NCBI GenBank assembly: GCA_902779785.1
Contig: CACZDC010000017.1
Span: 1 to 33,184 of the forward strand
Length of the DNA stretch: 33,184 nucleotides
DNA from: an uncultured Bacteroidia bacterium
Lineage (GTDB): Bacteria; Bacteroidota; Bacteroidia; Bacteroidales; UBA932
Direction of reading: 5' to 3'
The translations under genes and the position numbers were made by a program. The notes under the pieces are model-generated. The model worked only from the letters and a program-made list of their open reading frames with translations, had not been told where the DNA came from and did no database searches. Shown here piece after piece: positions 18,006 through 25,215 of this stretch (within the stretch, counting starts at the first letter, position 1; every line of letters begins with the position of its first letter).

Positions 18006-19055
18006 TTACTCGATGTAAGAATCTGCATTGAGGGCGTGGAGAATGTCCAGATGGACATAGTGGTTCCTCGGCTCTGGCTTTGCGCCGCGGAGCAGGAAAT
18101 CCGCGAAGAGGCTGACGCAGAGTCGTGCCTGTTCCTGAATCCTGTGGGTTACAAGAAAGTCTACGCAGCCTTCGCGAAGGGCCTGAAGGTTCCTTTCCAG
18201 ATCGTCGAAGCCGACTGCGGTGAAATCCGGATGCGCTTTCAGGAAAGGCGCGGCAAGGAAGATGCGTGAATTGGTGGTGGCATAGTGCCGGACGGTCGGA
18301 TGAGCCGCCGAGAATTCCTCCAGGATGCGTGTGGCCTCCTCAGGGAGGGACGGGTTTATGAATGTGGTATGGACCTTTATGCCGGGGAAATGGGCAGTGA
18401 GGTAGTCCAGAAAGCCTTTTCTGCGAGGCTCGTTCGGATCTCCTAGATGGCTGCAGTCCCTTATCAGGCGGATAAGTCCAATCTCCTCCGGAGCAGTTTT
18501 AACCGTCAGCAGGAAGGCTCCGAGCTCGCCGCTGCGGTATGGGTCTATGCCCACATAGAATACATTCCCGAGTCCGTCCACCTTGTTGTCCAGAAAGGAG
18601 TAGGGGATAGCGGCTTTGTCCAGTTCAGCAGCAAAGGTCCGCACCCCGTCCTTGAATACAGAGTTCAGGATGACTCCGGAGGGCTTGTCCTCCAGGATGG
18701 CGCGGCACTGGGCCTGGAAGGAGGCCGGGTCGGTCTGGTCATAGTTATAGGGAAGCAGACGCAGATTGCTTCCTTCCGGAATCCCTTCGTCCAGCCCCCT
18801 GTGGATAAGTTCCCAGTATTCTCCTTCCCGGAAAGAGGGGAGCAGGCAGGCTATGGTCCATTCGCGGCGGGAAGCGAGCAGAGCGGCGTTCTGGTTGGCC
18901 GTATAGCCGAGTTTCCGGACTGCATCGAGAACTTTTCCGGCCGTTTCAGCCGAAAAACGGCCCCGCTTGTGCAGGACCCTGTCCACAGTGCCTCTGGAAA
19001 CTCCCGCCTCGCGTGCTATGTCGAAGACGGTGGGGATGTGCTTTTCTTCGTTCAT
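18006..19055 (-). CDS. LacI family transcriptional regulator
   Basis: A 349-residue protein from the ATG at 19055. The longer frame upstream would start inside the promoter and adds a basic non-homologous stretch. Residues 8-53 are a LacI helix-turn-helix (TVFDIAREAGVSRGTVDRVL) followed by the hinge helix region (GYTANQNAALLASRR). The remainder is a periplasmic-binding-protein-like sensor domain with the usual repeated Rossmann-like halves (WTIACLLPSF, GVILNSVF, GNVFYVGIDPYRSGE, FTAVGFDDL). It should bind an effector, probably a sugar or sugar-like metabolite, and repress a nearby promoter. The divergent dehydrogenase with a palindrome at its transcription start is the obvious target. A TATCTTTG box only six bases before the ATG implies a leaderless mRNA. 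Confidence 0.9.
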   Translation of the reverse strand: MNEEKHIPTVFDIAREAGVSRGTVDRVLHKRGRFSAETAGKVLDAVRKLGYTANQNAALLASRREWTIACLLPSFREGEYWELIHRGLDEGIPEGSNLRLLPYNYDQTDPASFQAQCRAILEDKPSGVILNSVFKDGVRTFAAELDKAAIPYSFLDNKVDGLGNVFYVGIDPYRSGELGAFLLTVKTAPEEIGLIRLIRDCSHLGDPNEPRRKGFLDYLTAHFPGIKVHTTFINPSLPEEATRILEEFSAAHPTVRHYATTNSRIFLAAPFLKAHPDFTAVGFDDLERNLQALREGCVDFLVTHRIQEQARLCVSLFADFLLRGAKPEPRNHYVHLDILHALNADSYIE

Positions 19056-19056
19056 C

Positions 19057-19089
19057 TTTGCAAAGATAGGAAGATTTTTCTTATATTTG
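19057..19089 (+). promoter_or_regulatory. Promoter of the GpsA-like gene
   Basis: TTTG (19057-19060), 21 bp, then TATATTTG (19082-19089). It overlaps the divergent lacI promoter back to back, so one bound repressor could affect both. Confidence 0.6.
19061..19068 (-). promoter_or_regulatory. -7 element of the lacI-like gene
   Basis: The minus strand reads TATCTTTG and ends six bases before the ATG at 19055. The predicted transcription start falls on or next to the start codon. Confidence 0.55.
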
Positions 19090-19094
19090 CAGTC

Positions 19095-19110
19095 GCGTTC
19101 ACGTGCACGC
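19095..19110 (+). promoter_or_regulatory. Candidate LacI-family operator
   Basis: GCGTTCACGTGCACGC is a 16-bp near-perfect palindrome centred on CACGTG, with one mismatched pair. LacI-family sites are typically even palindromes with a central CG, as here. It covers the predicted transcription start of the dehydrogenase gene. Confidence 0.6.
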
Positions 19111-19129
19111 AAGGTAAAACAAATATTCT

Positions 19130-20188
19130 ATGAAACGTAAGATTACCATCCTCGGAGCCGGAATGATGGGCTCCGCCCTGGCTTTCCCCGCAGCGGAAAA
19201 CGGAAATGAAGTACATATCGTCGGCACCTGCCTGGACGATGAAATCATCGACGGCTATATAAAGACGCGGAAGCACGAAAAGTTCTGCCGTCCTTTCCCC
19301 GAGAATGTCCAGTTCCATTATTTCAAAGACTGGAAGAAGGTCACTGAGGGTTCGGACTTCGTCATCGGGGGAGTCTCCTCCTTCGGTGTTGACTGGTTCT
19401 TGGATGAGATTCTTACCCAGCTCGACCCGAAAATGCCTGTGCTGAGCGTCACCAAGGGCCTTCGTGCGACGGAAGACGGCACGCTGCTGTCTTATCCCGG
19501 TTATTGGGAGAGTGAACTTGCCAAGAGAGGCATCCATAGGACTATCTGCGCCATCGGCGGCCCCTGCACCTCCTATGAACTCGTGTTCAAGGATCCTTCC
19601 GAGGTCGGATTCTGCGGCAAGGACAATGATGCCCTCCGTATGATGAAAGAGGCAATGCAGACTTCCTATTACCATATTTCCCTGACCAATGACGTTATCG
19701 GCCTGGAGAGCGCCGTGGCACTGAAAAATGCCTATGCGATGGCCGTCACTCTCGCGGTGGGCCTGAACACGCGCTGGCACGGCGAAAACGAGCCGCAGCA
19801 CTATAATTCCCAGGCCGGCACCTTTACCCAGGCGGTCCGTGAGACCCACGCGCTGATGCTTATGCAGGGCGGTACTTTCGAAAGCGAATGCATAGGCCTG
19901 GGCGATCTGTACGTGACTATTTTCAGTGGGCGTACGCGCCGCTGCGGAGTCCTTATGGGCAAGGGACTGAACTATGACGAAGTTACCGAGGCTCTTGCCG
20001 GGATTACTCTGGAAAGCCTTGTGATTACCCGTGTTATGGGCCAGGCCATACGCCGCAAGGCTCAACTCGGGATGGTGGACCTCAAGGACTTCCCGCTGCT
20101 GATGCATATCGTGGACATCCTCGACAAGGGTGCGGCCGATGCCGACCTTCCTTGGGAGGCCTTTACTTTCGACCATCTGGGAAAGTAA
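19130..20188 (+). CDS. gpsA: Glycerol-3-phosphate dehydrogenase (NAD(P)+)-like protein
   Basis: A 352-residue GpsA-family protein. The N-terminal Rossmann motif is ILGAGMMGSALA (GxGxxG at 9-14). Conserved family blocks follow: SVTKGL with Lys109, GGPCTSYEL in place of the usual GPSFAxE, the ALKNAYA block with Lys199 (the catalytic Lys region), and the C-terminal GLGDLYVTIFSGRTRRCGVLMGKG. GpsA reduces dihydroxyacetone phosphate to glycerol-3-phosphate for phospholipid synthesis. The altered substrate-side block and the dedicated LacI regulator make a related polyol-phosphate substrate possible, so this may not be the housekeeping gpsA. Family membership is secure; the substrate is inference. 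Confidence 0.82.
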   Translation: MKRKITILGAGMMGSALAFPAAENGNEVHIVGTCLDDEIIDGYIKTRKHEKFCRPFPENVQFHYFKDWKKVTEGSDFVIGGVSSFGVDWFLDEILTQLDPKMPVLSVTKGLRATEDGTLLSYPGYWESELAKRGIHRTICAIGGPCTSYELVFKDPSEVGFCGKDNDALRMMKEAMQTSYYHISLTNDVIGLESAVALKNAYAMAVTLAVGLNTRWHGENEPQHYNSQAGTFTQAVRETHALMLMQGGTFESECIGLGDLYVTIFSGRTRRCGVLMGKGLNYDEVTEALAGITLESLVITRVMGQAIRRKAQLGMVDLKDFPLLMHIVDILDKGAADADLPWEAFTFDHLGK

Positions 20189-20223
20189 CACTCGGCTGAT
20201 GTCAAAAGTCTCGAAATATATTC

Positions 20224-20231
20224 TATATTTG
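20224..20231 (+). promoter_or_regulatory. -7 element of the cytidylate-kinase-like gene
   Basis: TATATTTG, about 20 bp before the ATG at 20251. It overlaps an AT-rich inverted repeat, AAATATA (20214-20220) / TATATTT (20224-20230), which may be chance in such AT-rich sequence. No clear -33 element. Confidence 0.45.
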
Positions 20232-20250
20232 CAAAATAAACTGCAATTAT

Positions 20251-20892
20251 ATGAATAAGCAAGAGCCTTTTATCATCACAGTAAGCCGTGAAGTCGGGTC
20301 CGGCGGACATACGGTCGGCAGCATATTGGCAGAAAAACTTGCTGTGCGCTATTGCGACAAGCAACTGCTCGAATCTCTCGAGAAGCAGTTCAACTTGACT
20401 TCCAGCGGCATCGAAAAGCTCAAGGGAGAGAAGAAAAGCTGGCTGGCAGATTTCCTGAAGTATGTTTCGCCTATTCCCTCGGCAAAAGTCCTGGGCCTGG
20501 ACCCGATGTATACACAGGAATTCGCGATCGATATAACTACCGATGATATCTACAAGGCTGAAGTCGAGATACTTCGGGGATTCGCGGAGATGGGCTCCTG
20601 TGTCATTGCCGGCCGGAGCGGATTCTTTGTTTTCAAGGACCATCCGAATAAGCTGAATGTGTTCATCACCGCGTCCAAGCCGCATCGTATAGACCGGATT
20701 ATGAAAAAGCAGGGCCTGAGCGAAGATTCCGCCAAGGCCTTGATTGAGGGCATAGACCAGCAGCGCGACAACTATATCCGGCGATATGCCGGCGTAAGCC
20801 GCTTCGATGCACGCAACTATGACATCGTCTTAAGCGCCGACGGCCATACGGAAGAGCAGCTCGCCGACATCATACTGTCTTATATCGGATAA
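20251..20892 (+). CDS. Cytidylate kinase-like family protein
   Basis: A 213-residue protein of the Cytidylate_kin2 type. The phosphate-binding loop is SREVGSGGHTVG at residues 12-23, where the usual GxxGxGK/T loop is replaced by the S-R-E-x-G-S-G-G form seen in this family. A conserved R/D block, YCDKQLLE, follows near residue 35. CVIAGRSGFFVFKDHPNKLNVFITA (about 116-140) resembles the G-R-x-x-x-x-L/F region, and the C-terminus has YIRRYAGVSRFDARNYDIVLSAD, matching the 'Y-x-x-x-x-G-x-x-W/F-x-D-x-x-x-Y-D-L-x-I-N/S' pattern. Members are presumed nucleotide kinases, but many are not the essential Cmk. It has its own promoter. Confidence 0.88.
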   Translation: MNKQEPFIITVSREVGSGGHTVGSILAEKLAVRYCDKQLLESLEKQFNLTSSGIEKLKGEKKSWLADFLKYVSPIPSAKVLGLDPMYTQEFAIDITTDDIYKAEVEILRGFAEMGSCVIAGRSGFFVFKDHPNKLNVFITASKPHRIDRIMKKQGLSEDSAKALIEGIDQQRDNYIRRYAGVSRFDARNYDIVLSADGHTEEQLADIILSYIG

Positions 20893-20901
20893 AGGCACAG
20901 A

Positions 20902-20994
20902 GAGTAGGATCAAGTCGGTCGGGAGCCACTTGATGGAATGGAGTTCATCTAAGCCAAGCCATCTTGCGGTCTCGTGCTCTAAGGTCGGAAAAAA
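20902..20994 (-). pseudogene. Remnant of a NUDIX hydrolase C-terminus
   Basis: The minus strand between the kinase and nitroreductase genes reads LEHETARWLGLDELHSIKWL, then PTDL. This closely fits the C-terminal end of MutT-like NUDIX hydrolases ('L-x-E-H-x-x-x-x-W-x-x-x-x-E-L-x-x-x-x-W-x-P-A-D'). No NUDIX box is found upstream; that space is occupied by the nitroreductase gene on the other strand. About 30 residues remain. It may be what was left after rearrangement. The NUDIX gene at the right edge of the window is of the same general type. Confidence 0.5.
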
Positions 20995-21027
20995 TAAGTG
21001 ACTTCGTACCCGGGGCGAGTACAAATT

Positions 21028-21708
21028 ATGAATATGGACCTGAAAGAAGCAATACAGAAACGGCACTCCGTCCGCAAATATACGGACCAGCCCATCGAGA
21101 CGGCAAAAGCCGCAATCATCCGTGCCGAGATTGAAAAGATTAATAGCGGGACTGGCCTGCATATCCAGATGGTCCTTGATGAACCGAAGGCTTTTTCCTC
21201 CGGCATCTGGAAATACGGGCAGTTCTCCGGGGTAAAGAACTACCTTGTTATGGCCTCGAAGAAAGGCGCGGACTTGGAGGAGAAGATAGGTTACTACGGA
21301 GAGAAGCTCGTCCTTCTTGCCCAGACGCTGGGGCTTAACACCTGCTGGGTTGGCCTTACCTACAAGAAGATACCCGGAACATTCACTCTTTCTGAAGGAG
21401 AGGTGGTGCATTGTGTCATTTCCCTGGGATATGGAACGACTTCAGGCGTGCAGCATCCTCAGAAGCCTTCCGATAATTACTATGAGGCAGATGCCGATGC
21501 CCCTGCCTGGTTCCTGGAAGGAGTGGAATCCGCTCTGCTTGCACCTACTGCCGTCAACCAGCAAAAGTTCAAGTTCATCCTGAAAGAGGGTAAGAAGGTG
21601 GAAGCGAAGGCCCTGTCCTCCTTAGTCGGTTATACTCGCATCGATCTCGGGATTGTCAAGTGCCACTTCGAGATAGGCGCGGGAAAGGAGAATTTCGTGT
21701 GGGCGTAA
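21028..21708 (+). CDS. Nitroreductase family protein
   Basis: A 226-residue protein starting at ATG 21028 (MNMDLKEAIQKRHSVRKYTD). The R-H/R-S-V-R-x-Y/F motif near residue 13 binds FMN phosphate in nitroreductases. The middle part, GEKLVLLAQTLGLNTCWVGL, is the usual 'L-x-A-x-x-L-G-L-x-x-C/S-W' helix and strand. The C-terminal half has ALLAPTAVNQQKFKF, the 'A-P-S/T-A-x-N-x-Q-P' motif, unusually late in the chain, which is the arrangement of the 'putative TM nitroreductase' subgroup (Nitroreductase_2-like). It is probably a cytoplasmic FMN-dependent oxidoreductase of unknown substrate. The flavodoxin-like gene 48 nt downstream may form a redox pair with it. Confidence 0.87.
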   Translation: MNMDLKEAIQKRHSVRKYTDQPIETAKAAIIRAEIEKINSGTGLHIQMVLDEPKAFSSGIWKYGQFSGVKNYLVMASKKGADLEEKIGYYGEKLVLLAQTLGLNTCWVGLTYKKIPGTFTLSEGEVVHCVISLGYGTTSGVQHPQKPSDNYYEADADAPAWFLEGVESALLAPTAVNQQKFKFILKEGKKVEAKALSSLVGYTRIDLGIVKCHFEIGAGKENFVWA

Positions 21709-21756
21709 TCAGGATTCAGCTTGGGTGGAACGAATCGCTTTATTTGTAAAAATCGT

Positions 21757-22374
21757 ATGAAAGTACTGATGATAAATGGCAGTCCCCACAAGGAGGGGAA
21801 CACGGCTCTGGCTCTCCGGGAGATTGCTTCCCAGCTGGAAAAGCAGGGCGTTGACAGTGAAATTGTATGGATTGGGAACAAACCGGTCCGCGGCTGCATA
21901 GCTTGTGGCCGCTGCGCGGAGCTCTCCGGTCGCTGCGTCTTCGACGACGATGTGTGCAACAGTATCAGTGCGAAATTCGCTCAGGCGGATGCTCTGGTGG
22001 TGGGTTCACCCGTCTATTACGGCCAGCCGAACGGTGCACTCCTCAGTATCATCCAGCGTACGCTCTATTCCAACTCCGGCGCCCTGGCGGGGAAACCGGC
22101 CGCAAGTGTCGCGGTCTGCCGCAGGGGCGGTGCCACAGCCTCTTTCGAGACGCTGAACATGCCTTTCCTGATGTGCAACATGTACCTTGTAGGTTCCCAG
22201 TACTGGAACATTGTCTACGGCCGCACGCCGGGCGAAGCCACACTGGACGCAGAGGGGACGCAGACGATGCGCTCTTTGGCGAACAACCTTGCACACATTC
22301 TGAAATCCACCGGCGGGAAGCCGGCACCGGGGCGCGGTGACGAACCCCGCGAGGCGACGCATTTCATCCGCTGA
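21757..22374 (+). CDS. Flavodoxin-like NADPH-dependent FMN reductase family protein
   Basis: A 205-residue protein starting at ATG 21757. MKVLMINGSPHKEGNTALAL is the FMN-phosphate loop of the NADPH-dependent FMN reductase/iron-sulfur flavoprotein group. GCIACGRCAELSGRCVFDDD (about residues 47-66) holds three or four cysteines in the C-x-x-C-x-n-C pattern typical of this group, where it can bind an Fe-S cluster or act as redox thiols. ADALVVGSPVYYGQPNGAL completes the flavin site. A weak -7-like TTTATTTG (21739-21746) lies ten bases before the ATG. The substrate is unknown. Confidence 0.87.
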   Translation: MKVLMINGSPHKEGNTALALREIASQLEKQGVDSEIVWIGNKPVRGCIACGRCAELSGRCVFDDDVCNSISAKFAQADALVVGSPVYYGQPNGALLSIIQRTLYSNSGALAGKPAASVAVCRRGGATASFETLNMPFLMCNMYLVGSQYWNIVYGRTPGEATLDAEGTQTMRSLANNLAHILKSTGGKPAPGRGDEPREATHFIR

Positions 22375-22387
22375 TAATAAAGACACT

Positions 22388-23107
22388 ATGAAGAGGATAT
22401 TATTTCTTTTATTCAGCCTTGCGCTTCTTTCCTGTTCCAGCAGGGGGGCAAAGGACGAATTTGTCGATGTGGTCTCTTCAGCTCTCGCGACTGAGGGCGC
22501 TATCGACCTTTCTGAACTGAAGTGGACCCGAGAACCCGCCTCATACACCGTCAAGGGCGATACTGTCACCATCACGACAGCCCCGCATACGGATCTTTGG
22601 CAGCGGACCTATTATCATTTCCGGAATGACAACGCACCTGTTTTCCAAGTGCAGACCCGGGAGCAGTATTTCAGTTTCGTCGTGAAAACCGACTTCTCCG
22701 GCAGCCATCACCGTTTTGACCAGTGCGGCATCGTGATGTATCTGGATAGCGACAATTGGTTGAAAGTCTCTGTCGAATATGAGAACGAGTCGTTCCAGCA
22801 TCTCGGAAGCGTGGCAACCAACAACGGTTATTCCGACTGGGCCACGGTCGCCATCCCGGCCGATGTGAAGACGATGTGGTACCGCTTCTCGCGGCGGGCC
22901 GATGACTACTGCATCGAGAACTCCGTGGACGGGGTACATTTCTCGCAGATGCGTATCTGCCATATGTATGACGGCGCTGATCGGATCGCTTTTGGAATCT
23001 ATGCCTGCTCGCCGGAAGAGTCGTCGTTCACGGCGGTCTTTACGGACATGAAGATCACCGAATGCATGTGGAAAGCCCACGACGGCCAGCAGCCGGACGC
23101 ACAGTGA
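22388..23107 (+). CDS. DUF1349 domain lipoprotein
   Basis: A 239-residue protein starting at ATG 22388, 13 nt after the flavodoxin-like gene; signal peptide MKRILFLLFSLALLSC with Cys at residue 16. The mature domain matches DUF1349, a concanavalin-like beta sandwich: LKWTREPASY, TDLWQRTYYHF, YFSFVVKTDF, DQCGIVMYLDSDNWLKVSVEYE, then a final FGIYACSP strand with an 'S-F-T-A-x-F-x-D' ending. Members are thought to bind or act on carbohydrates, but the family has no settled activity. The lipid anchor is less usual for DUF1349, which is often cytoplasmic in other bacteria. Confidence 0.82.
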   Translation: MKRILFLLFSLALLSCSSRGAKDEFVDVVSSALATEGAIDLSELKWTREPASYTVKGDTVTITTAPHTDLWQRTYYHFRNDNAPVFQVQTREQYFSFVVKTDFSGSHHRFDQCGIVMYLDSDNWLKVSVEYENESFQHLGSVATNNGYSDWATVAIPADVKTMWYRFSRRADDYCIENSVDGVHFSQMRICHMYDGADRIAFGIYACSPEESSFTAVFTDMKITECMWKAHDGQQPDAQ

Positions 23108-23149
23108 AGATCGGAGAAGCCAGGACGCATAAGGCTGCTGATGTGATTG

Positions 23150-23866
23150 ATGAAAAGGGAAGAGTTCATAACGTGCGGCAGAAGATGCCTGTCTTGGTCT
23201 GCGTACACCCCGGAGGCGCTCCTTGTCGAGCCCATCGATGAACGGGACCTCGATTTCATCGGGAGAGAACTGGATTACCTGGAGGAAAACTCGGACAGAC
23301 CTTTCGCCCTGGCTGCATTCATCGTCGGGGACTGGAACGCCGAGCTCTCTCCCTGGAGCGCCGACCCTGTCTTCGGGAAGGAGGCGTTCGGGGACGGAGC
23401 CGGGAAGACGCTGCGCTTTGTCGAAGCGACGCTCATTCCGGAGCTCCACTCAAGAATCCCTTCCCTCAGCGGAAAAGAAACCATCCTCGGAGGGTACTCC
23501 CTGGCTGCCCTTTTCGCCCTATGGGCCGGATATGAGAGCAGAGCCTTCAGCGGCATCGCCGCGGCCTCTCCCTCCGTGTGGTTCCCCGGCTGGATGGACT
23601 ATGTCAAGGGGCGGAGACCTGCAGCAGAGAAGATCTATCTCAGCCTCGGCGACCAGGAATCAAGGACACGTAACCGCGTGATGGCAACGGTGGGGAACTG
23701 CATCTTGGAGTATGCCGGCATTCTCTCTGCCCAGGGCGTGGAAAGTACACTGGAATGGAACCCCGGCAATCACTTCAGGGACGCGGACCTCAGGACGGCG
23801 AAAGCCTTCCGCTGGTGCATGGATTCCGCCAAAATGGCAGAAGGACGCCAAAGGACCGGGATTTGA
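23150..23866 (+). CDS. Alpha/beta-hydrolase, putative esterase
   Basis: A 238-residue protein starting at ATG 23150 (an in-frame TTG lies three bases before). ETILGGYSLAALFALWAG carries the G-x-S-x-A/G nucleophile elbow (Ser in GYSLA) used by the esterase D/enterobactin-esterase-like group (COG2819-type). IYLSLGDQESRTRN supplies the likely acidic residue region, and NPGNHFRDADLRTAKAF the catalytic His. No signal peptide is seen, so it should be cytoplasmic. Its last ~15 codons run through the first copy of a repeat; the repeat's conserved reading phase is a different frame, so the original C-terminus may have been replaced when the repeat arrived. Confidence 0.82.
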   Translation: MKREEFITCGRRCLSWSAYTPEALLVEPIDERDLDFIGRELDYLEENSDRPFALAAFIVGDWNAELSPWSADPVFGKEAFGDGAGKTLRFVEATLIPELHSRIPSLSGKETILGGYSLAALFALWAGYESRAFSGIAAASPSVWFPGWMDYVKGRRPAAEKIYLSLGDQESRTRNRVMATVGNCILEYAGILSAQGVESTLEWNPGNHFRDADLRTAKAFRWCMDSAKMAEGRQRTGI

Positions 23867-23888
23867 AAAGGAATACAAGAAAGACAAG
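23814..23888 (+). repeat. Dispersed repeat, copy A (KWQ...GPGF type)
   Basis: Shares two 18-bp identical blocks with copy B, CCGCCAAAATGGCAGAAG and GGACCGGGATTTGAAAAG, separated by nine differing bases. One frame reads GAWIPPKWQKDAKGPGFEKE and then stops; copy B's equivalent frame reads GAWNPPKWQKIPVGPGFEKK. It straddles the end of the esterase gene. Confidence 0.7.
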
Positions 23889-23898
23889 ATGGATTGAT

Positions 23899-25077
23899 AT
23901 GTTCAACAAACACGATATCGACCGCGACGCCTGCCAGCTCTTCGGCGCCCAGGCCAGCAGAGGTTATGACTGGTGGTGGCATTCATTTACCGCCCATGAT
24001 GCTCAGACCGGCGAGGCCAAGCCTTTCTTCATAGAGTTCTTCCTGTGCAATCCCGCCCTGGGCGGGGACGAGCCCGTCTTCGGCCAAATACCCGGAAAGC
24101 CGCAGAAGCCTTCCTACCTGATGGTCAAGGCCGGAGCCTGGGGAGAAGACGCCGCGCAGCTCCACCGTTTCTGGGGCTGGAAGAGAATAAAGTTGGACTG
24201 GGGCGTCCCCTTCAGCATCGAGGCCGATGACTGTTACCTCACCGAGGACCGAACCCACGGACACGTGAAGGTGACAGGCGCAGCGGACCATCCCGAATGG
24301 ATGTGCCAGGACGGTGAGATGTCCTGGGATCTCAAGATTCGCAAGATCACAGCTTTCAACGTGGGTTTCGGAGCCGATGAAGTCTTTCGCAAGGCCGAAG
24401 CCTTCGAGATGTTCTGGCATGCCGAGGGAATGAAGAGCGAGTTTGAAGGCGAGGTCGTCTGGAACGGCCGGCGCTATATCGTCCGCCCGGAGGACTGCTA
24501 TGGCTATGCCGACAAGAACTGGGGCAAGGATTTCACGAGCCCCTGGGTGTGGCTCTCTTCCAACAATCTCACCAGCGAGATCACCGGGAAGAAACTCACG
24601 GACAGCGTCTTTGATATCGGCGGAGGACGGCCGAAAGTGGGCCCCCTGGCGCTTCCGCGAAAGCTCCTGTCGGCCTTCTGGTATGAAGGAACGCCCTACG
24701 AGTTCAACTTTTCCAAGGCCTGGACAGGCGTCCATACGGAATTCGACTGCAAGGAAACCGATACCCAGATTGTCTGGCACGTGGAGCAGCGTTCCCTTTC
24801 CGGGCGGATGGTGACAGATATCACCTGTGAGAAGAAGGACATGCTTCTGGTGAACTACGAGGCCCCGGACGGAGCCAAGCGCCACAACCGCCTATGGAAC
24901 GGCGGGAACGGAGTAGGGACTATCCAGCTTTTCGACAGGAAAGGAAATCTCGTCGACCGCATCCATGCCGAGAATATCGGCTGCGAATACGGAGAATATT
25001 GCCCTTTACGACCCTTCGCTGAATTGTCGGAGAAGGGGTTCTCCGGCAGGTTGGGATGGGCTTCCGGAGAGCAATAG
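23899..25077 (+). CDS. Tocopherol cyclase-like family protein
   Basis: A 392-residue protein. I chose the ATG at 23899 because the longer frame upstream runs back through the repeat and the esterase gene. SRGYDWWWHSFTAHD near residue 20 and the Trp-rich strands RFWGWKRIKLDWGVPFSI, MSWDLKIRK and DKNWGKDFTSPWVWLSSNNL resemble the tocopherol-cyclase-like/AttH-like family, whose members are paired lipocalin-like barrels. The bacterial members are not thought to make tocopherol, and the role here is unknown. No signal peptide or membrane segment. It begins a cassette that also holds the AbiE-like pair. Confidence 0.55.
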   Translation: MFNKHDIDRDACQLFGAQASRGYDWWWHSFTAHDAQTGEAKPFFIEFFLCNPALGGDEPVFGQIPGKPQKPSYLMVKAGAWGEDAAQLHRFWGWKRIKLDWGVPFSIEADDCYLTEDRTHGHVKVTGAADHPEWMCQDGEMSWDLKIRKITAFNVGFGADEVFRKAEAFEMFWHAEGMKSEFEGEVVWNGRRYIVRPEDCYGYADKNWGKDFTSPWVWLSSNNLTSEITGKKLTDSVFDIGGGRPKVGPLALPRKLLSAFWYEGTPYEFNFSKAWTGVHTEFDCKETDTQIVWHVEQRSLSGRMVTDITCEKKDMLLVNYEAPDGAKRHNRLWNGGNGVGTIQLFDRKGNLVDRIHAENIGCEYGEYCPLRPFAELSEKGFSGRLGWASGEQ

Positions 25078-25152
25078 CCTGTTCCTTTCCCCTCAGGGCT
25101 GCGGTCTTCCCATCGGGACCGTCGCCGTTCTTGCCAGATTCTATACAGCGCA

Positions 25153-25184
25153 TTTGTATTTTGAGATAATTATCATTATATTTG
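25153..25184 (+). promoter_or_regulatory. Promoter of the AbiE-like operon
   Basis: TTTG (25153-25156), 20 bp, then TATATTTG (25177-25184). Transcription should start near 25191, giving a leader of about 25 nt. A 10-bp perfect palindrome, GATAATTATC (25165-25174), lies in the spacer. Confidence 0.6.
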
Positions 25185-25207
25185 CAATGTTTCATCGCAT
25201 AATGATA
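25171..25207 (+). promoter_or_regulatory. Inverted repeat across the AbiE-like promoter (candidate autoregulatory operator)
   Basis: Perfect 9-bp arms TATCATTAT (25171-25179) and ATAATGATA (25199-25207), 19 nt apart, bracket the -7 box and the predicted transcription start. AbiEi antitoxins are known to repress their own operon by binding inverted repeats, so this fits. Confidence 0.55.
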
Positions 25208-25215
25208 GATAACAA

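Noticed and set aside
19052-20191. Long open frame on the minus strand opposite the GpsA-like gene
   Set aside because: It mirrors the codon pattern of a clear GpsA-family gene and has no recognisable domain or promoter. The same holds for the long minus-strand frames at 8127-9173, 15699-16763 and 31141-32082.
23755-23898. Upstream extension of the tocopherol-cyclase-like gene
   Set aside because: The extension lies inside the esterase gene and repeat copy A in another frame; ATG 23899 is a better start.
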